Positions 1-9,550 of a stretch of DNA of 41,617 nt are shown piece by piece. The DNA lies in the NCBI GenBank assembly GCA_030611665.1, contig JAUWPI010000004.1, positions 1-41,617 of the forward strand, written 5' to 3'. The position numbers were made by a program, and so were the translations under genes. Numbering within the stretch: the stretch's first letter is position 1; every line of letters starts with the position of its first letter. Below the pieces are notes generated by a model that was given only the letters and a program-made list of their open reading frames with translations, searched no databases and had not been told where the DNA came from. Source of the DNA: Candidatus Heimdallarchaeota archaeon. Its GTDB lineage: Archaea; Asgardarchaeota; Heimdallarchaeia; Heimdallarchaeales; Heimdallarchaeaceae.

Positions 1-184
1 CTTTGGCAATTTTAACCAAGTTTCATAACGTGCGTAAGCATCCTTGAAAAGATGTGGACGGGGTAGGAGGGGATGTGACGTCCCCATGATGTGCCCCATG
101 CACTTCTAAAGAATTTGTAAAAAAATTCATGTCATAAACGATTCCTAATATGTAAAAGGATAAAGAGAAAGAGAAAGAGAAATA

Positions 185-2407
185 TTAACTAATTCTTTTT
201 TTTCTCTTGATGAAAATTAAAACACTTAGAGAAGCTACGAGGATTATAGGGAGGAAGGGGTAGGCTATTGAACTAGTAGGAGTAGAAATTTCTCCTTCTA
301 ATTGAAAATGTTCAGATTCAGAAGATCTTACAGTCCTTCCTGCATATTTGAAACTGACTTTGATATAATGTTCTCCATTGTATTCATTCATTAGAAGCAA
401 ATCGCTTTCCCAACTATTAGATGAAGAACTATAAGATATATCGAAAATACCTACAGGTGTATCAGTAACATCATATAGTAAAACATAGGTTTCTACAACT
501 TCTGTAAAGGTTTCCCAGCCACCGAGCTGTGTATATGAAGAGTTTACAAAGACATAAAGTGCAGTATCATTGTATATCGACAAAGTGGGTTCTTCAACTG
601 TTAAGATATGTGCTATATTTATTGAGGATAACTCCAGCTCACCATATTGACTAGAACCAGAAGCAACAATCGAGATAGCATAATCACCTTCAAAGAAATA
701 TATTAAGTTTTCATAGACATTCCATTTATCTGAAGGATCATAACTCAATTCAAGGTTTTCAGTTGTTAAAGATGAACCACTTTTTTCGAATTGAGCATAG
801 ACAGAAATTCCACTTACATCTGTTACTTCAGTGCTGTTCTCATCCTCAATGTAAATATCATATAAGGAGAAATCCCAGCTGTTACTTTGGTAGTTTAACG
901 TTCCAGTTGTGATGGTTAAAGGCTTACCAGGGATATAAATATAATCAAGACTATCTGTATAACCTAAACCAAACTGACTGGTGTCTGCTAGAGGAATTGA
1001 TGGAGTTGTACTTGTAACTATACTAGTTATAATATAGACAGTATCCACCAAAGTTCCATTTATCAGGACACTTATATCAGTATCAAGAATTTTCTGTGAT
1101 ATGGACCAACCATTTATATCATGAACCGCAACAGAGATAGCAAGTGAGTAAGAACCAGGAGGAGTGATTTCTAATAACATAAAATCACCTGGAGATACAA
1201 GTTTAGTAACATACATCCCATAAAAACGATTTAATCGGTCAGTTTTAGTATTAGGAAAAATGGAAATCAGTTCATAATCTATACTTATATCAAGATTTTC
1301 GAAACCATAGAGCCCGTTACCGAATGAGGGATCATCCACCATTAGAGCAGTTACCCAATTAAGATAAAGTTCATTGAAATCTATCGAAAAGCCTAGATCA
1401 TTTAAAGTATTCTCAATACCTAATGGTCCACCAAATGTTTCTGAAACTAAGTTACGAATAGCCTCTGATCCATATTTTTCAGCAAGATAAAAGATGAACA
1501 TATATGCTCCCCCATAGTCAGATCTTACGTTCTCCGAATTCTCATGGTCATTATAATTCCAGTAAAGTAAGGAATCTTCAGGATTGTGTTGGAAATAATC
1601 TCGAGCGAACTCTGTTAGATTTGTAGTTAAAGCATAACCATTCAAATAAGCTGAATATTCTGCACAACCTTCGTCTACCCACCAATATTCGTCAGGGTCA
1701 TAATTATAGTGTATTAAATGTTGAAACTCATGAGCTAATACGCTATAACGGTTATAATCATAATCAACATAAACCATTTCTCGAGTATTGGAGGTTCCAC
1801 CTGATCTTTCATTATTGGGATCAAAATATCCAGCAACACCTGCAGCGTCATCCAAGTCTGCTAGAAGTATGGTAACGTGGGGATCATCGTCTATGTCACC
1901 TAGGTACCCATCAGGATCACCAAAATAAAATAGATTATTTGGATAAATTTTATTTTCAAACTCATCTCTCCATTCTTCAGCTCGAGTTCTTGCATTAGCA
2001 GTTCCCACTGAACTTATAACACTACCAGCAACATAGATGTAAGAATTTGCACCTATTGCCAACAGAGTAGCGCTTATTTGGCTGTAAGTAACTGTGAAGA
2101 AATCAGTAACCATCCAGAAGATTTGCACTTCATCGATAATAACATCACGTTTTATAGTATCTATACTAACTTCAGTATCAGAAGGTGGGTTATTCTCGTT
2201 TTCCAAATTCTCTATTAGTTTTAATACTTGAGTAGGATTAATTGAATCCTCTTTGAGCATCGCTTGTACTCTAGGATCTTTGATAATTTCAGCACGCATA
2301 TTCACATCAGTATCTTGATCAAATGACAGTGCATTTGTAGAAACCAAAGGAATGAATAGCAATGCACACAGTAGGAAGAAAGATACCTTTAGTTTTTTTG
2401 ACATCAA
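185..2407 (-). CDS. Secreted/membrane-anchored zinc metalloprotease (HExxH gluzincin-like, M6/M30-like)
   Basis: N-terminal signal-like hydrophobic segment; HEFQHLIHYN zinc motif followed by WWVDEGCAEYS; C-terminal TM with KRKKR stop-transfer tail. Confidence 0.75.
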   Translation of the reverse strand: MMSKKLKVSFFLLCALLFIPLVSTNALSFDQDTDVNMRAEIIKDPRVQAMLKEDSINPTQVLKLIENLENENNPPSDTEVSIDTIKRDVIIDEVQIFWMVTDFFTVTYSQISATLLAIGANSYIYVAGSVISSVGTANARTRAEEWRDEFENKIYPNNLFYFGDPDGYLGDIDDDPHVTILLADLDDAAGVAGYFDPNNERSGGTSNTREMVYVDYDYNRYSVLAHEFQHLIHYNYDPDEYWWVDEGCAEYSAYLNGYALTTNLTEFARDYFQHNPEDSLLYWNYNDHENSENVRSDYGGAYMFIFYLAEKYGSEAIRNLVSETFGGPLGIENTLNDLGFSIDFNELYLNWVTALMVDDPSFGNGLYGFENLDISIDYELISIFPNTKTDRLNRFYGMYVTKLVSPGDFMLLEITPPGSYSLAISVAVHDINGWSISQKILDTDISVLINGTLVDTVYIITSIVTSTTPSIPLADTSQFGLGYTDSLDYIYIPGKPLTITTGTLNYQSNSWDFSLYDIYIEDENSTEVTDVSGISVYAQFEKSGSSLTTENLELSYDPSDKWNVYENLIYFFEGDYAISIVASGSSQYGELELSSINIAHILTVEEPTLSIYNDTALYVFVNSSYTQLGGWETFTEVVETYVLLYDVTDTPVGIFDISYSSSSNSWESDLLLMNEYNGEHYIKVSFKYAGRTVRSSESEHFQLEGEISTPTSSIAYPFLPIILVASLSVLIFIKRKKRIS

Positions 2408-2481
2408 CTAGACCTCATCTCTTAGAGTATAAAGATTATGTACTAATAAAAATGTTGACAAACTAGCAATTCATGAAACTG

Positions 2482-3249
2482 TTAAAAAGGAACGTCTGTT
2501 ATCAACATAATAATTTGTGTAACTAATGCATTAACTGCTAAAAGGACTATTGCAAGAGTTATAAATTGTAATGAAACAAAGTTTCTTCTTGCATGACTAG
2601 TAGCTGCTTTCATTTCTTTACCCCAATAAGTATCATCTTCTCTCTTGAATTCCCAATATTCAATATAGTCTTCTTCATCAGATTCTGGGTCACATATAAT
2701 ACGTATTTTATCCGAAACGTCTTTACCATTTTTCCTTAATGCTGAAACTTCTATAAGCATTGTAACAGCTTTCTTAGGAGGTGATTTGAAAATTTTAGGG
2801 ACAATGATTTGACTAGTAGTTTCATCAAATTGTCCCTTAATTTCCTTCTCATTTATTACTATGTTTATTGAAGTGGGATCAATATCTGATGGATCGTATT
2901 TAATCCTTATTTGAAAATTAGCAGGAGTTACAGCTTGATCATCTGGTTCTATTATTCTCATCTTCGGTGGGATATTGTATCTACTTAAACCACCCATGCA
3001 ACCGCCTAATATCAAAAACACAGCAGGGATAATTTGCAATATCCATTGGAAGAAAAATGAACCTAAAAATGGTGTAAATAATAATAGAAGAACCCACACT
3101 AGAAAACTTGGAATTAGGATTATTAATCCCCATTTAAGGCAGAAAAAAGTTATTAGTTTAATTTTTTCCTTGTTTGATAAACTGAAATAATCTATTTTCT
3201 TTTTGTCCTTCTTTCTTAGCTTAAGCTTTTCCAACTGCAATTTCATCAT
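2482..3249 (-). CDS. Membrane protein with an extracytoplasmic Ig-like segment between TM helices
   Basis: ORF with two N-terminal hydrophobic segments, a beta-rich 'IIEPDDQAVTPANFQIRI...' segment and a C-terminal TM; its start overlaps the upstream ORF stop (TAATG). Confidence 0.5.
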   Translation of the reverse strand: MMKLQLEKLKLRKKDKKKIDYFSLSNKEKIKLITFFCLKWGLIILIPSFLVWVLLLLFTPFLGSFFFQWILQIIPAVFLILGGCMGGLSRYNIPPKMRIIEPDDQAVTPANFQIRIKYDPSDIDPTSINIVINEKEIKGQFDETTSQIIVPKIFKSPPKKAVTMLIEVSALRKNGKDVSDKIRIICDPESDEEDYIEYWEFKREDDTYWGKEMKAATSHARRNFVSLQFITLAIVLLAVNALVTQIIMLITDVPF

Positions 3250-3548
3250 TAATCACTTACAATATATTTGAAAAGGGCAAAGGAGTAATAAAACATTAAT
3301 AGCGTTATATGAATTCCTAAGAAGGACCACACAGATATTAGCTCTTCCTCAAAACCCAAAATTACAACAGCATTAGGATTTAATGAGTAGACAAGCAATG
3401 TCACTGCCCCAACAAGTAATGCTACACTAAAAGCTAGCGCTGCCATCATTTTTAAAATGATAAAACTGAATAATGAATCAGGTTTTTGCTTGGATTCAGG
3501 AGGTTTCTCTATTTCTGGAGGTCTTACGCCTACAATTGGTCTTTTCAC
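3249..3548 (-). CDS. Small two-TM membrane protein
   Basis: 99-aa ORF with two hydrophobic segments; 1-nt overlap with the downstream ORF. Confidence 0.5.
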   Translation of the reverse strand: MKRPIVGVRPPEIEKPPESKQKPDSLFSFIILKMMAALAFSVALLVGAVTLLVYSLNPNAVVILGFEEELISVWSFLGIHITLLMFYYSFALFKYIVSD

Positions 3549-3612
3549 TTCAATCTAAACTCTTTATTTTCAATCTTGTTGTTATATATTTCGATTTCTA
3601 TAATTGTAAGGG

Positions 3613-4494
3613 TTAATCTTTCTTCATTTTTTTGTTAGAAACAGAATCACCATTTTGTGATAGAATTATCCTTCCATCCTCTTCAGAGATAGCAATTTTC
3701 TGTTGGACTTCTAATTTTTCAAGTATATGTCTTGGTAACTGGAGTCCCCCATATCTGTCAAGGTATACTTGATGTATGTCACTAATAGTTTTTAGATCTG
3801 CAGTAGGAGAATATCCGGATATCCTTCCATCGACAATTTGGATCAATCTATCCGTCGCCTTAGCTACATCAAAATCATGCGTAACCATTATGGCCGTGAT
3901 TCCTCGAGTATCATTAAGGTGCTTAAAGTAGCGAAGTAACTCTCCTGCTGTTTTTGAGTCTAATTCACCTGTTGGCTCATCAGCTAGAAGTAGTAAAGGT
4001 TTGTGTGCTAACGCACAAGCAAGGCCCACTCTTTGGACTTCACCACCGGAAAGCTGTTTGGGTTTATGATTCATTCTATGATCCATGCCAACTTCTGCAA
4101 GCATTTCCTTAGCTTCCTTTCTTCTCTGTTCTCTAGGAATTCCTAGAAGACGCAATGGAATTTCAACATTCTCAAGAGCAGAAATTTCCCAAATTAAGTT
4201 TCTGTTAGGGATTTGCCACAAAGTACCAACGCTGAAACGTCTGTAAATACTTCTGTCTGTCTCTGTATATTGATCTAATCTAAAATCACCTACTCTTAAG
4301 TATCCAGCAGAAGGTTCAGTCATACCTGCTAGCAGTAGCAGAAGCGTTGTTTTTCCGCTTCCTGATGGTCCAATTATTGAGATAAATTCACCTTGCTCAA
4401 TATTAAGTTCTACTCCTCTTAAAGCTGGGACTCTCAAATTTGATTCTTTGGGATGGTAAATTTTGATTAAGTCTCGTATTTCTATGAACGACAT
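3613..4494 (-). CDS. ABC transporter ATP-binding protein (LolD/MacB type)
   Basis: Walker A GPSGSGKTT, signature LSGGEVQRV, Walker B LLLADEPTG, H-loop VTHD. Confidence 0.93.
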   Translation of the reverse strand: MSFIEIRDLIKIYHPKESNLRVPALRGVELNIEQGEFISIIGPSGSGKTTLLLLLAGMTEPSAGYLRVGDFRLDQYTETDRSIYRRFSVGTLWQIPNRNLIWEISALENVEIPLRLLGIPREQRRKEAKEMLAEVGMDHRMNHKPKQLSGGEVQRVGLACALAHKPLLLLADEPTGELDSKTAGELLRYFKHLNDTRGITAIMVTHDFDVAKATDRLIQIVDGRISGYSPTADLKTISDIHQVYLDRYGGLQLPRHILEKLEVQQKIAISEEDGRIILSQNGDSVSNKKMKKD

Positions 4495-4502
4495 ATTATC
4501 AC

Positions 4503-7500
4503 CTAGGCTGATTGCCTCAACTCCGTTCCAATTTCCTCCTTAGAAGAACTAAATGTTGGAATAGTAGCTCCTATGAATGCAGTAAGTAGTAAGGCACCAG
4601 TTGCTATTAAGAGCTGTACGACTGGGAATGCCATCGAATATGGGGGGATTGTTCGATTAATTGTTAATACTCCCATAAGCATTGTTGATGTTATATAGCC
4701 TACTACTAAACCACAAATTGTAGTAAACAATAAAAGGACAATATAAACAGCTAAGTAGTATTTGAGCAGCTGATTCGTTGAAATACCAATGGCTTTCATT
4801 GTTGCTAACTCTCTAGCTTTGTCTATTAATTGAATAGATGCAAATAATGCAAGAATGATGACATTTATTGCAAATGACATGATTAATGTGGAATTAATTG
4901 CGGAAAAGAGAATAGACGAACGAGGACTATCTGGTCGGACAAATATTTCATCTTCTACATTCGATACAGTTCCACCAGTAAGTGAAAGAACTCTTTCAGT
5001 AACATCAGCAAGTGCATAACTTGAATTACCATTTATGAACAGATAATCAATTACATCAAATGGTGCTAGCTGAATATAATTCATAAACTCGATACTTGCA
5101 ACAAAATGATAGAAGATTGATCTAACATTTCCCAAGTTTAATTCATTAACAAGTACTGGCCAATAATTATAACTGTCGACAACTGAAACAGATATATTTT
5201 CATAGAAAAAGGGAGAGCCAATTATTTCCCTCATACTCTCATTATAAGCTCTATATGTGATACTAATTTCATCTCCAATTTTTTGATTTAACGTATCAAG
5301 CTCATCCTTTTGCACAAGAACTTTAAGAGGATTATCCAATTGAGCAATTAAATCTCCTAAAGGTTTACTAGCGAAGTCTTTTCTAAAAAAAGCCGTCTTT
5401 TCATATTCCGTTGCATTTATCGTTAGGACAGAATACGTTATGGAAAGATCTCCTTGAACATCTCTAAGATTAACAAATCGCACAATAGTTGATGATTCAA
5501 CTTCAGGAAGAGCATCAACCTCACCTTTCAGATATGTATTATCAATAGGAAAACCACGAATAACTATATCTGCTCCTAAATCGTAGTATGCACCTTCTGT
5601 ATTATAGTTTTGATAAGTTGATGGGATAACTATGGAACTAACTACCAAGGAGAAAGATAGAGTCAAGATAATTGATGATCTAACAAAACTTTTCTGGTAT
5701 CTTGAGATTTCTCTTACACTTAGAGAGATGATATCGGCTTTAAAAAAAGTACTTATTTTCACAATAATCTTAGAGAATAATGGAAGTAATCGTTGCATGA
5801 AGAGTATTGAGCCAAACAGTACTAGAATTGTTGCTGGAATGCCTACATATTTTGCTGTCAAATCTTGAAAGTCTGTTAAATTTGGCAACTTGTAAATAAT
5901 CCATATTACGACACCAAATACAATCAATATTATATCAACAAAATATTTGTAGTATTTCGGAAGAGATTTCTCAACTCGTCCATAATCATCTATACTTCTC
6001 TTTTTTAGAAGTGTAATCGTGTTTAATATTTGAATTAATAGAATCACCCCTATACTACCTATCAAAGCTACATAAACAGAAGATAAATCAATTTGAAGTG
6101 GAATAGTTGTATTTGAAAATGTTAAAAATCCTGAACTTTTTGTAAGGATAGCTGAAATGGGAACTCCCACTAGAACGCCAAATACTAAGGATATTCCACC
6201 AATTATCACTGATTCCAATGCTAAATATGAACCTATTTCGCTTCGTTTCGCTCCCCTTTCTGTAAGAATTGTAAGTTGTTGATCACGTTTCTTCCTTACT
6301 AAATTAGCTGCATATAAAGTAAGAATGATAGTTAAAGCAATAATTGGTGATAAGAAGGAATACATAAATGTTTGATACAGATTATATTCACTCTGGAAAT
6401 TTTCTAATAAATCAACTAAATAAGAATTAATTCTAACCATTGTGTAGGATCCAAGTAGTAAATACCATTCTTTCAACTCCACACCAATTAATTTGATCGT
6501 ATTAATTTCATCATCTAAATGAAATGCATCAATTGCTGTAACGTCATAAAACAAGTCCTCGTTAATGGTAGCTAGACCATAAGTCATTACAATTGATTGA
6601 AGAATTTCAGCTCCCTCTATCCACCATGTTACCGCTGCTGCTCGCACATCTAGTTCTAAAATGTATTCCAGAGGGATCCCTACATTAGATCCCAGAACAT
6701 TATAATCAGTTATTTCATCTAAGAAAACTATGCCTGATACATTTACTGTAGTATAAGCATCAGGAACATGCAGAGAAGCATCTTTTGTAAGTGAAATTGG
6801 GATGTATAAATTCATTGAACTATTTACACGAATAGAAGAATGATTATAATAATCGTAAGAAACAACTGCTAATATTTCATAAGGATTTTCAGGAGCTCTG
6901 CCTATAGCAATATTATTTGAGAGATAAGTTCTTAATTTGCCTTCCGTACCTATCAAAGGTATATTTGGTAAAATTGTTTCATTCGTAATTGGATCAAACG
7001 TTCGCGTGAACATACCTCTCTTGAAGAACAAATCTCTCTGTAAAACTCGGTCTGACATATTTATGTAATTTAGAGCAATATCAGCAATTCTATCAAAATT
7101 ATTGTATTGATGGAAACTTTGTTGTATGAATGTTGACTCTACTTGAACTTGAATGTATGTCCTTGGTTCGTCAGCGAGAAATAAGTTGAAAGCTTGAAAT
7201 TGATAAGAATAAACAAAGAACACATATTGTGTGATGACAGCAACTGCTAAAGTGATACCAATCGCTGAAATTAACCCGTATTTCCAACCCGCTTTAAACA
7301 AAGGCTTGAATAGATGCAAACCAGGAAGGAAAATCAATAGAATGAGGTCAAAGATTGGGAGAAGGAATATTGCTATTGGGACAACAATTAAGCTTAGAAT
7401 TTTCCAGAAAATATTGAATGGATCTTCTTCTGCCTTCTTTGAGAAAGAAGTAATAAAACTGAAATATGTCCGCGTTATAATGAAAAGATTTTGAACTACA

Positions 7501-7538
7501 GGATTACGGGAAACACTTTTCTGTGAACTGTTATTCAT
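4503..7538 (-). CDS. ABC transporter permease, large FtsX/MacB-like protein
   Basis: Adjacent to the ABC ATPase; clusters of TM helices flanking long extracytoplasmic regions; C-terminal FtsX-like region 'ELATMKAIGISTNQLLKYYL'. The ORF track extends to 7670, but MNNSSQKS (about 7538) is a more plausible start. Confidence 0.85.
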   Translation of the reverse strand: MNNSSQKSVSRNPVVQNLFIITRTYFSFITSFSKKAEEDPFNIFWKILSLIVVPIAIFLLPIFDLILLIFLPGLHLFKPLFKAGWKYGLISAIGITLAVAVITQYVFFVYSYQFQAFNLFLADEPRTYIQVQVESTFIQQSFHQYNNFDRIADIALNYINMSDRVLQRDLFFKRGMFTRTFDPITNETILPNIPLIGTEGKLRTYLSNNIAIGRAPENPYEILAVVSYDYYNHSSIRVNSSMNLYIPISLTKDASLHVPDAYTTVNVSGIVFLDEITDYNVLGSNVGIPLEYILELDVRAAAVTWWIEGAEILQSIVMTYGLATINEDLFYDVTAIDAFHLDDEINTIKLIGVELKEWYLLLGSYTMVRINSYLVDLLENFQSEYNLYQTFMYSFLSPIIALTIILTLYAANLVRKKRDQQLTILTERGAKRSEIGSYLALESVIIGGISLVFGVLVGVPISAILTKSSGFLTFSNTTIPLQIDLSSVYVALIGSIGVILLIQILNTITLLKKRSIDDYGRVEKSLPKYYKYFVDIILIVFGVVIWIIYKLPNLTDFQDLTAKYVGIPATILVLFGSILFMQRLLPLFSKIIVKISTFFKADIISLSVREISRYQKSFVRSSIILTLSFSLVVSSIVIPSTYQNYNTEGAYYDLGADIVIRGFPIDNTYLKGEVDALPEVESSTIVRFVNLRDVQGDLSITYSVLTINATEYEKTAFFRKDFASKPLGDLIAQLDNPLKVLVQKDELDTLNQKIGDEISITYRAYNESMREIIGSPFFYENISVSVVDSYNYWPVLVNELNLGNVRSIFYHFVASIEFMNYIQLAPFDVIDYLFINGNSSYALADVTERVLSLTGGTVSNVEDEIFVRPDSPRSSILFSAINSTLIMSFAINVIILALFASIQLIDKARELATMKAIGISTNQLLKYYLAVYIVLLLFTTICGLVVGYITSTMLMGVLTINRTIPPYSMAFPVVQLLIATGALLLTAFIGATIPTFSSSKEEIGTELRQSA

Positions 7539-7742
7539 TATCCGAAGGAACTTACAGACATCTATAAGCCTTTTTCTTTGTCCAGATGAATTGTCCTTAA
7601 CTTGTGCATTTTTATTCTCATTTAAAGGTGCTAAAAATACAAAAATGAAATATTTTCTTTTTGCCGACAATTCGAATAATTCGAATGATACGAAAAGTTC
7701 AAATATTCGAATAGTTCAGATGTTGTCTGGATAATATTTGTT

Positions 7743-8975
7743 GTGGTGAATATGGACAAATTTGAAAGACTGGCACGTGAGGCAATCAAGGAAAGTGACA
7801 GCATTTCGTATACACCTCAAGATCCGTTTGTTTCTTTCGGATTTGAAATAAATCCGTTCTTAGAGATATCCCTAGCAGATCTGGAATCTGAAGTATTCAT
7901 TGAACCACGTTTCAAGCAAGTAATTCGCTACATCAACAAAGTCCATAATAGTTTCACACAGAGTTTAGAAAAAAATCGCAACAACAATGATGGGGTAATA
8001 ATGGATGGTGTTTTATTTGGTTCTAGTCAATCGGGCATTAGTACTTTGATATCTCTTGTTCATCAGTACATTGTTAAGACCTCCAAAAAGCTCCGAAACA
8101 CAGTTTTTATTGATGCTAAAGACCTAGTTGAATTTACCGATCAACAATATTCTATTGCTAAATCCATTCAAAATTTTAGAAACATACTTGGTGAATCTGA
8201 TTCAGGGGGGGAATCTCTATCACTCATTATTATTGACCACGCAGATTTCCTGGTTGAATTTTTTGAAGATTTCCGGTATGCAATGGAAAGAGATTTTCAA
8301 AACACGCCAATCGTTTTTATTTTCTCACATTCAGGATGGACTCGATTAAAGAATAGTTTGGCGTATTCTAATTATGATTTAATTAACCACATAGTTCCTA
8401 GTGAAAGAATTAATTCATTGACTGAAGAAGAGATCCTTGAAATTCTTGTTTTAAAGCTATCAAAGAACAAACAGGTGCAACGGCCATTCTCTTTTGAGAT
8501 TCTTATTGATATAGCTAACAAATCTAGTGGAAGTTTAATAAATGCCATTAAAATCTGTTCTAGAGTATGTGAAGATTGTTATTATAATGGTATAGACATT
8601 GCTTCAAAATCGCTTGTTAATGATGTTAGTTCATTTTTAGGTATAAATTTGAACAAAGATTTTTACGACCTTGTTACGCTTAATGATAATACTCAAACAT
8701 TCATTTTAGCTCTCATATCCATGAAATCTATTGCCTATGACCACGGTATTACTTATGATGACATTATTAATAACTTAGGTATTCAAAAAACATCTGCATC
8801 TCATCATCTTAAACAGTTGCAGGAGAAGCGTTATCTACTTAAAAAGACCGTTAGCAGAAAAGCTCACTATCGTTTAAGAGAAGAGCTAAAAACAGCCGCA
8901 GATGCACATTTGATTACTCGTTTTGAACAGAAAGAGGTTCATGTTAGTCTTGAAAACATTGTTGATTTAATTTAG
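7743..8975 (+). CDS. AAA/STAND-like ATPase-fold protein with degenerate P-loop and C-terminal winged HTH
   Basis: GSSQSGIST in the Walker A position, LSLIIIDHADF in the Walker B position, C-terminal 'IQKTSASHHLKQLQEKRYLLKK' ArsR-like wHTH; ATG at 7752 possible. Confidence 0.65.
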   Translation: MVNMDKFERLAREAIKESDSISYTPQDPFVSFGFEINPFLEISLADLESEVFIEPRFKQVIRYINKVHNSFTQSLEKNRNNNDGVIMDGVLFGSSQSGISTLISLVHQYIVKTSKKLRNTVFIDAKDLVEFTDQQYSIAKSIQNFRNILGESDSGGESLSLIIIDHADFLVEFFEDFRYAMERDFQNTPIVFIFSHSGWTRLKNSLAYSNYDLINHIVPSERINSLTEEEILEILVLKLSKNKQVQRPFSFEILIDIANKSSGSLINAIKICSRVCEDCYYNGIDIASKSLVNDVSSFLGINLNKDFYDLVTLNDNTQTFILALISMKSIAYDHGITYDDIINNLGIQKTSASHHLKQLQEKRYLLKKTVSRKAHYRLREELKTAADAHLITRFEQKEVHVSLENIVDLI

Positions 8976-9502
8976 TAATTAATCATAAAAGAGTGGTCAG
9001 CAATTTTCTTAACAGAGGTACTCATCCCGGGCTCAAATCCAACTATTGCGGTTTCTTTCCCTTTTTCTTTTATTTTCAATAGAATCGGTGCTGCTCGTGC
9101 ATGTCTAGATGCGATTATAACGGTATCTATCTTTCTACTTTCCATTAATATATCCATTACTTCAATTGACATAGATAAATAAATGTCATGAGGAGATACA
9201 ATAGGTTCATATCCGCTATTGGCTATAGCTTTGATCAGTTTTTCCCCAGCATACTCATTGAGTATTACTTTCTTAACAATAGGTTTTCCCAATTCTCTGA
9301 CTATCTCATCAATTTCTTCAAGTTTAATTTGTCTGTCCTTAATTTTTCTGAGAAAATTCGGTCCATCTACAATAATTGCAGTGTTTTTCTCTCCAGAAAT
9401 TCTTTCCTTGAACGCTTGAAGATAAGGACTACTTTGAATCCTATCAATAATTTTTTCTATTAATTTCCTTTCTTCTTGAGTTTCCGTATCAGAATCTTTC
9501 AT
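8972..9502 (-). CDS. NYN-domain protein of the archaeal TIGR00288/LabA-like type
   Basis: AIIVDGPNFLRK N-terminal motif; 'KGKETAIVGFEPGMSTSVKKIAD' C-terminal pattern. Confidence 0.7.
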   Translation of the reverse strand: MKDSDTETQEERKLIEKIIDRIQSSPYLQAFKERISGEKNTAIIVDGPNFLRKIKDRQIKLEEIDEIVRELGKPIVKKVILNEYAGEKLIKAIANSGYEPIVSPHDIYLSMSIEVMDILMESRKIDTVIIASRHARAAPILLKIKEKGKETAIVGFEPGMSTSVKKIADHSFMINY

Positions 9503-9550
9503 TAGGATCGGATCCCATATAAAATAAATGAAAAAAGAAGGTATATAATT

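Noticed and set aside
66-83. GGGGA...TCCCC short inverted repeat
   Set aside because: Only 5 bp, with no associated gene start; likely chance.
161-182. (GAGAAA)n purine repeat as a microsatellite or regulatory repeat
   Set aside because: Only about three units; on the minus strand it is a pyrimidine-rich tract right after the metalloprotease stop, consistent with ordinary termination.
2975-3190. Short + strand ORF (71 aa)
   Set aside because: Antisense to a well-supported membrane-protein ORF; no domain signal.
5632-5868. Short + strand ORF (78 aa)
   Set aside because: Antisense to the ABC permease ORF; composition looks like a shadow ORF.
9188-9463. Overlapping + strand ORFs (9188-9463, 9219-9419)
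   Set aside because: Antisense shadows of the NYN gene.
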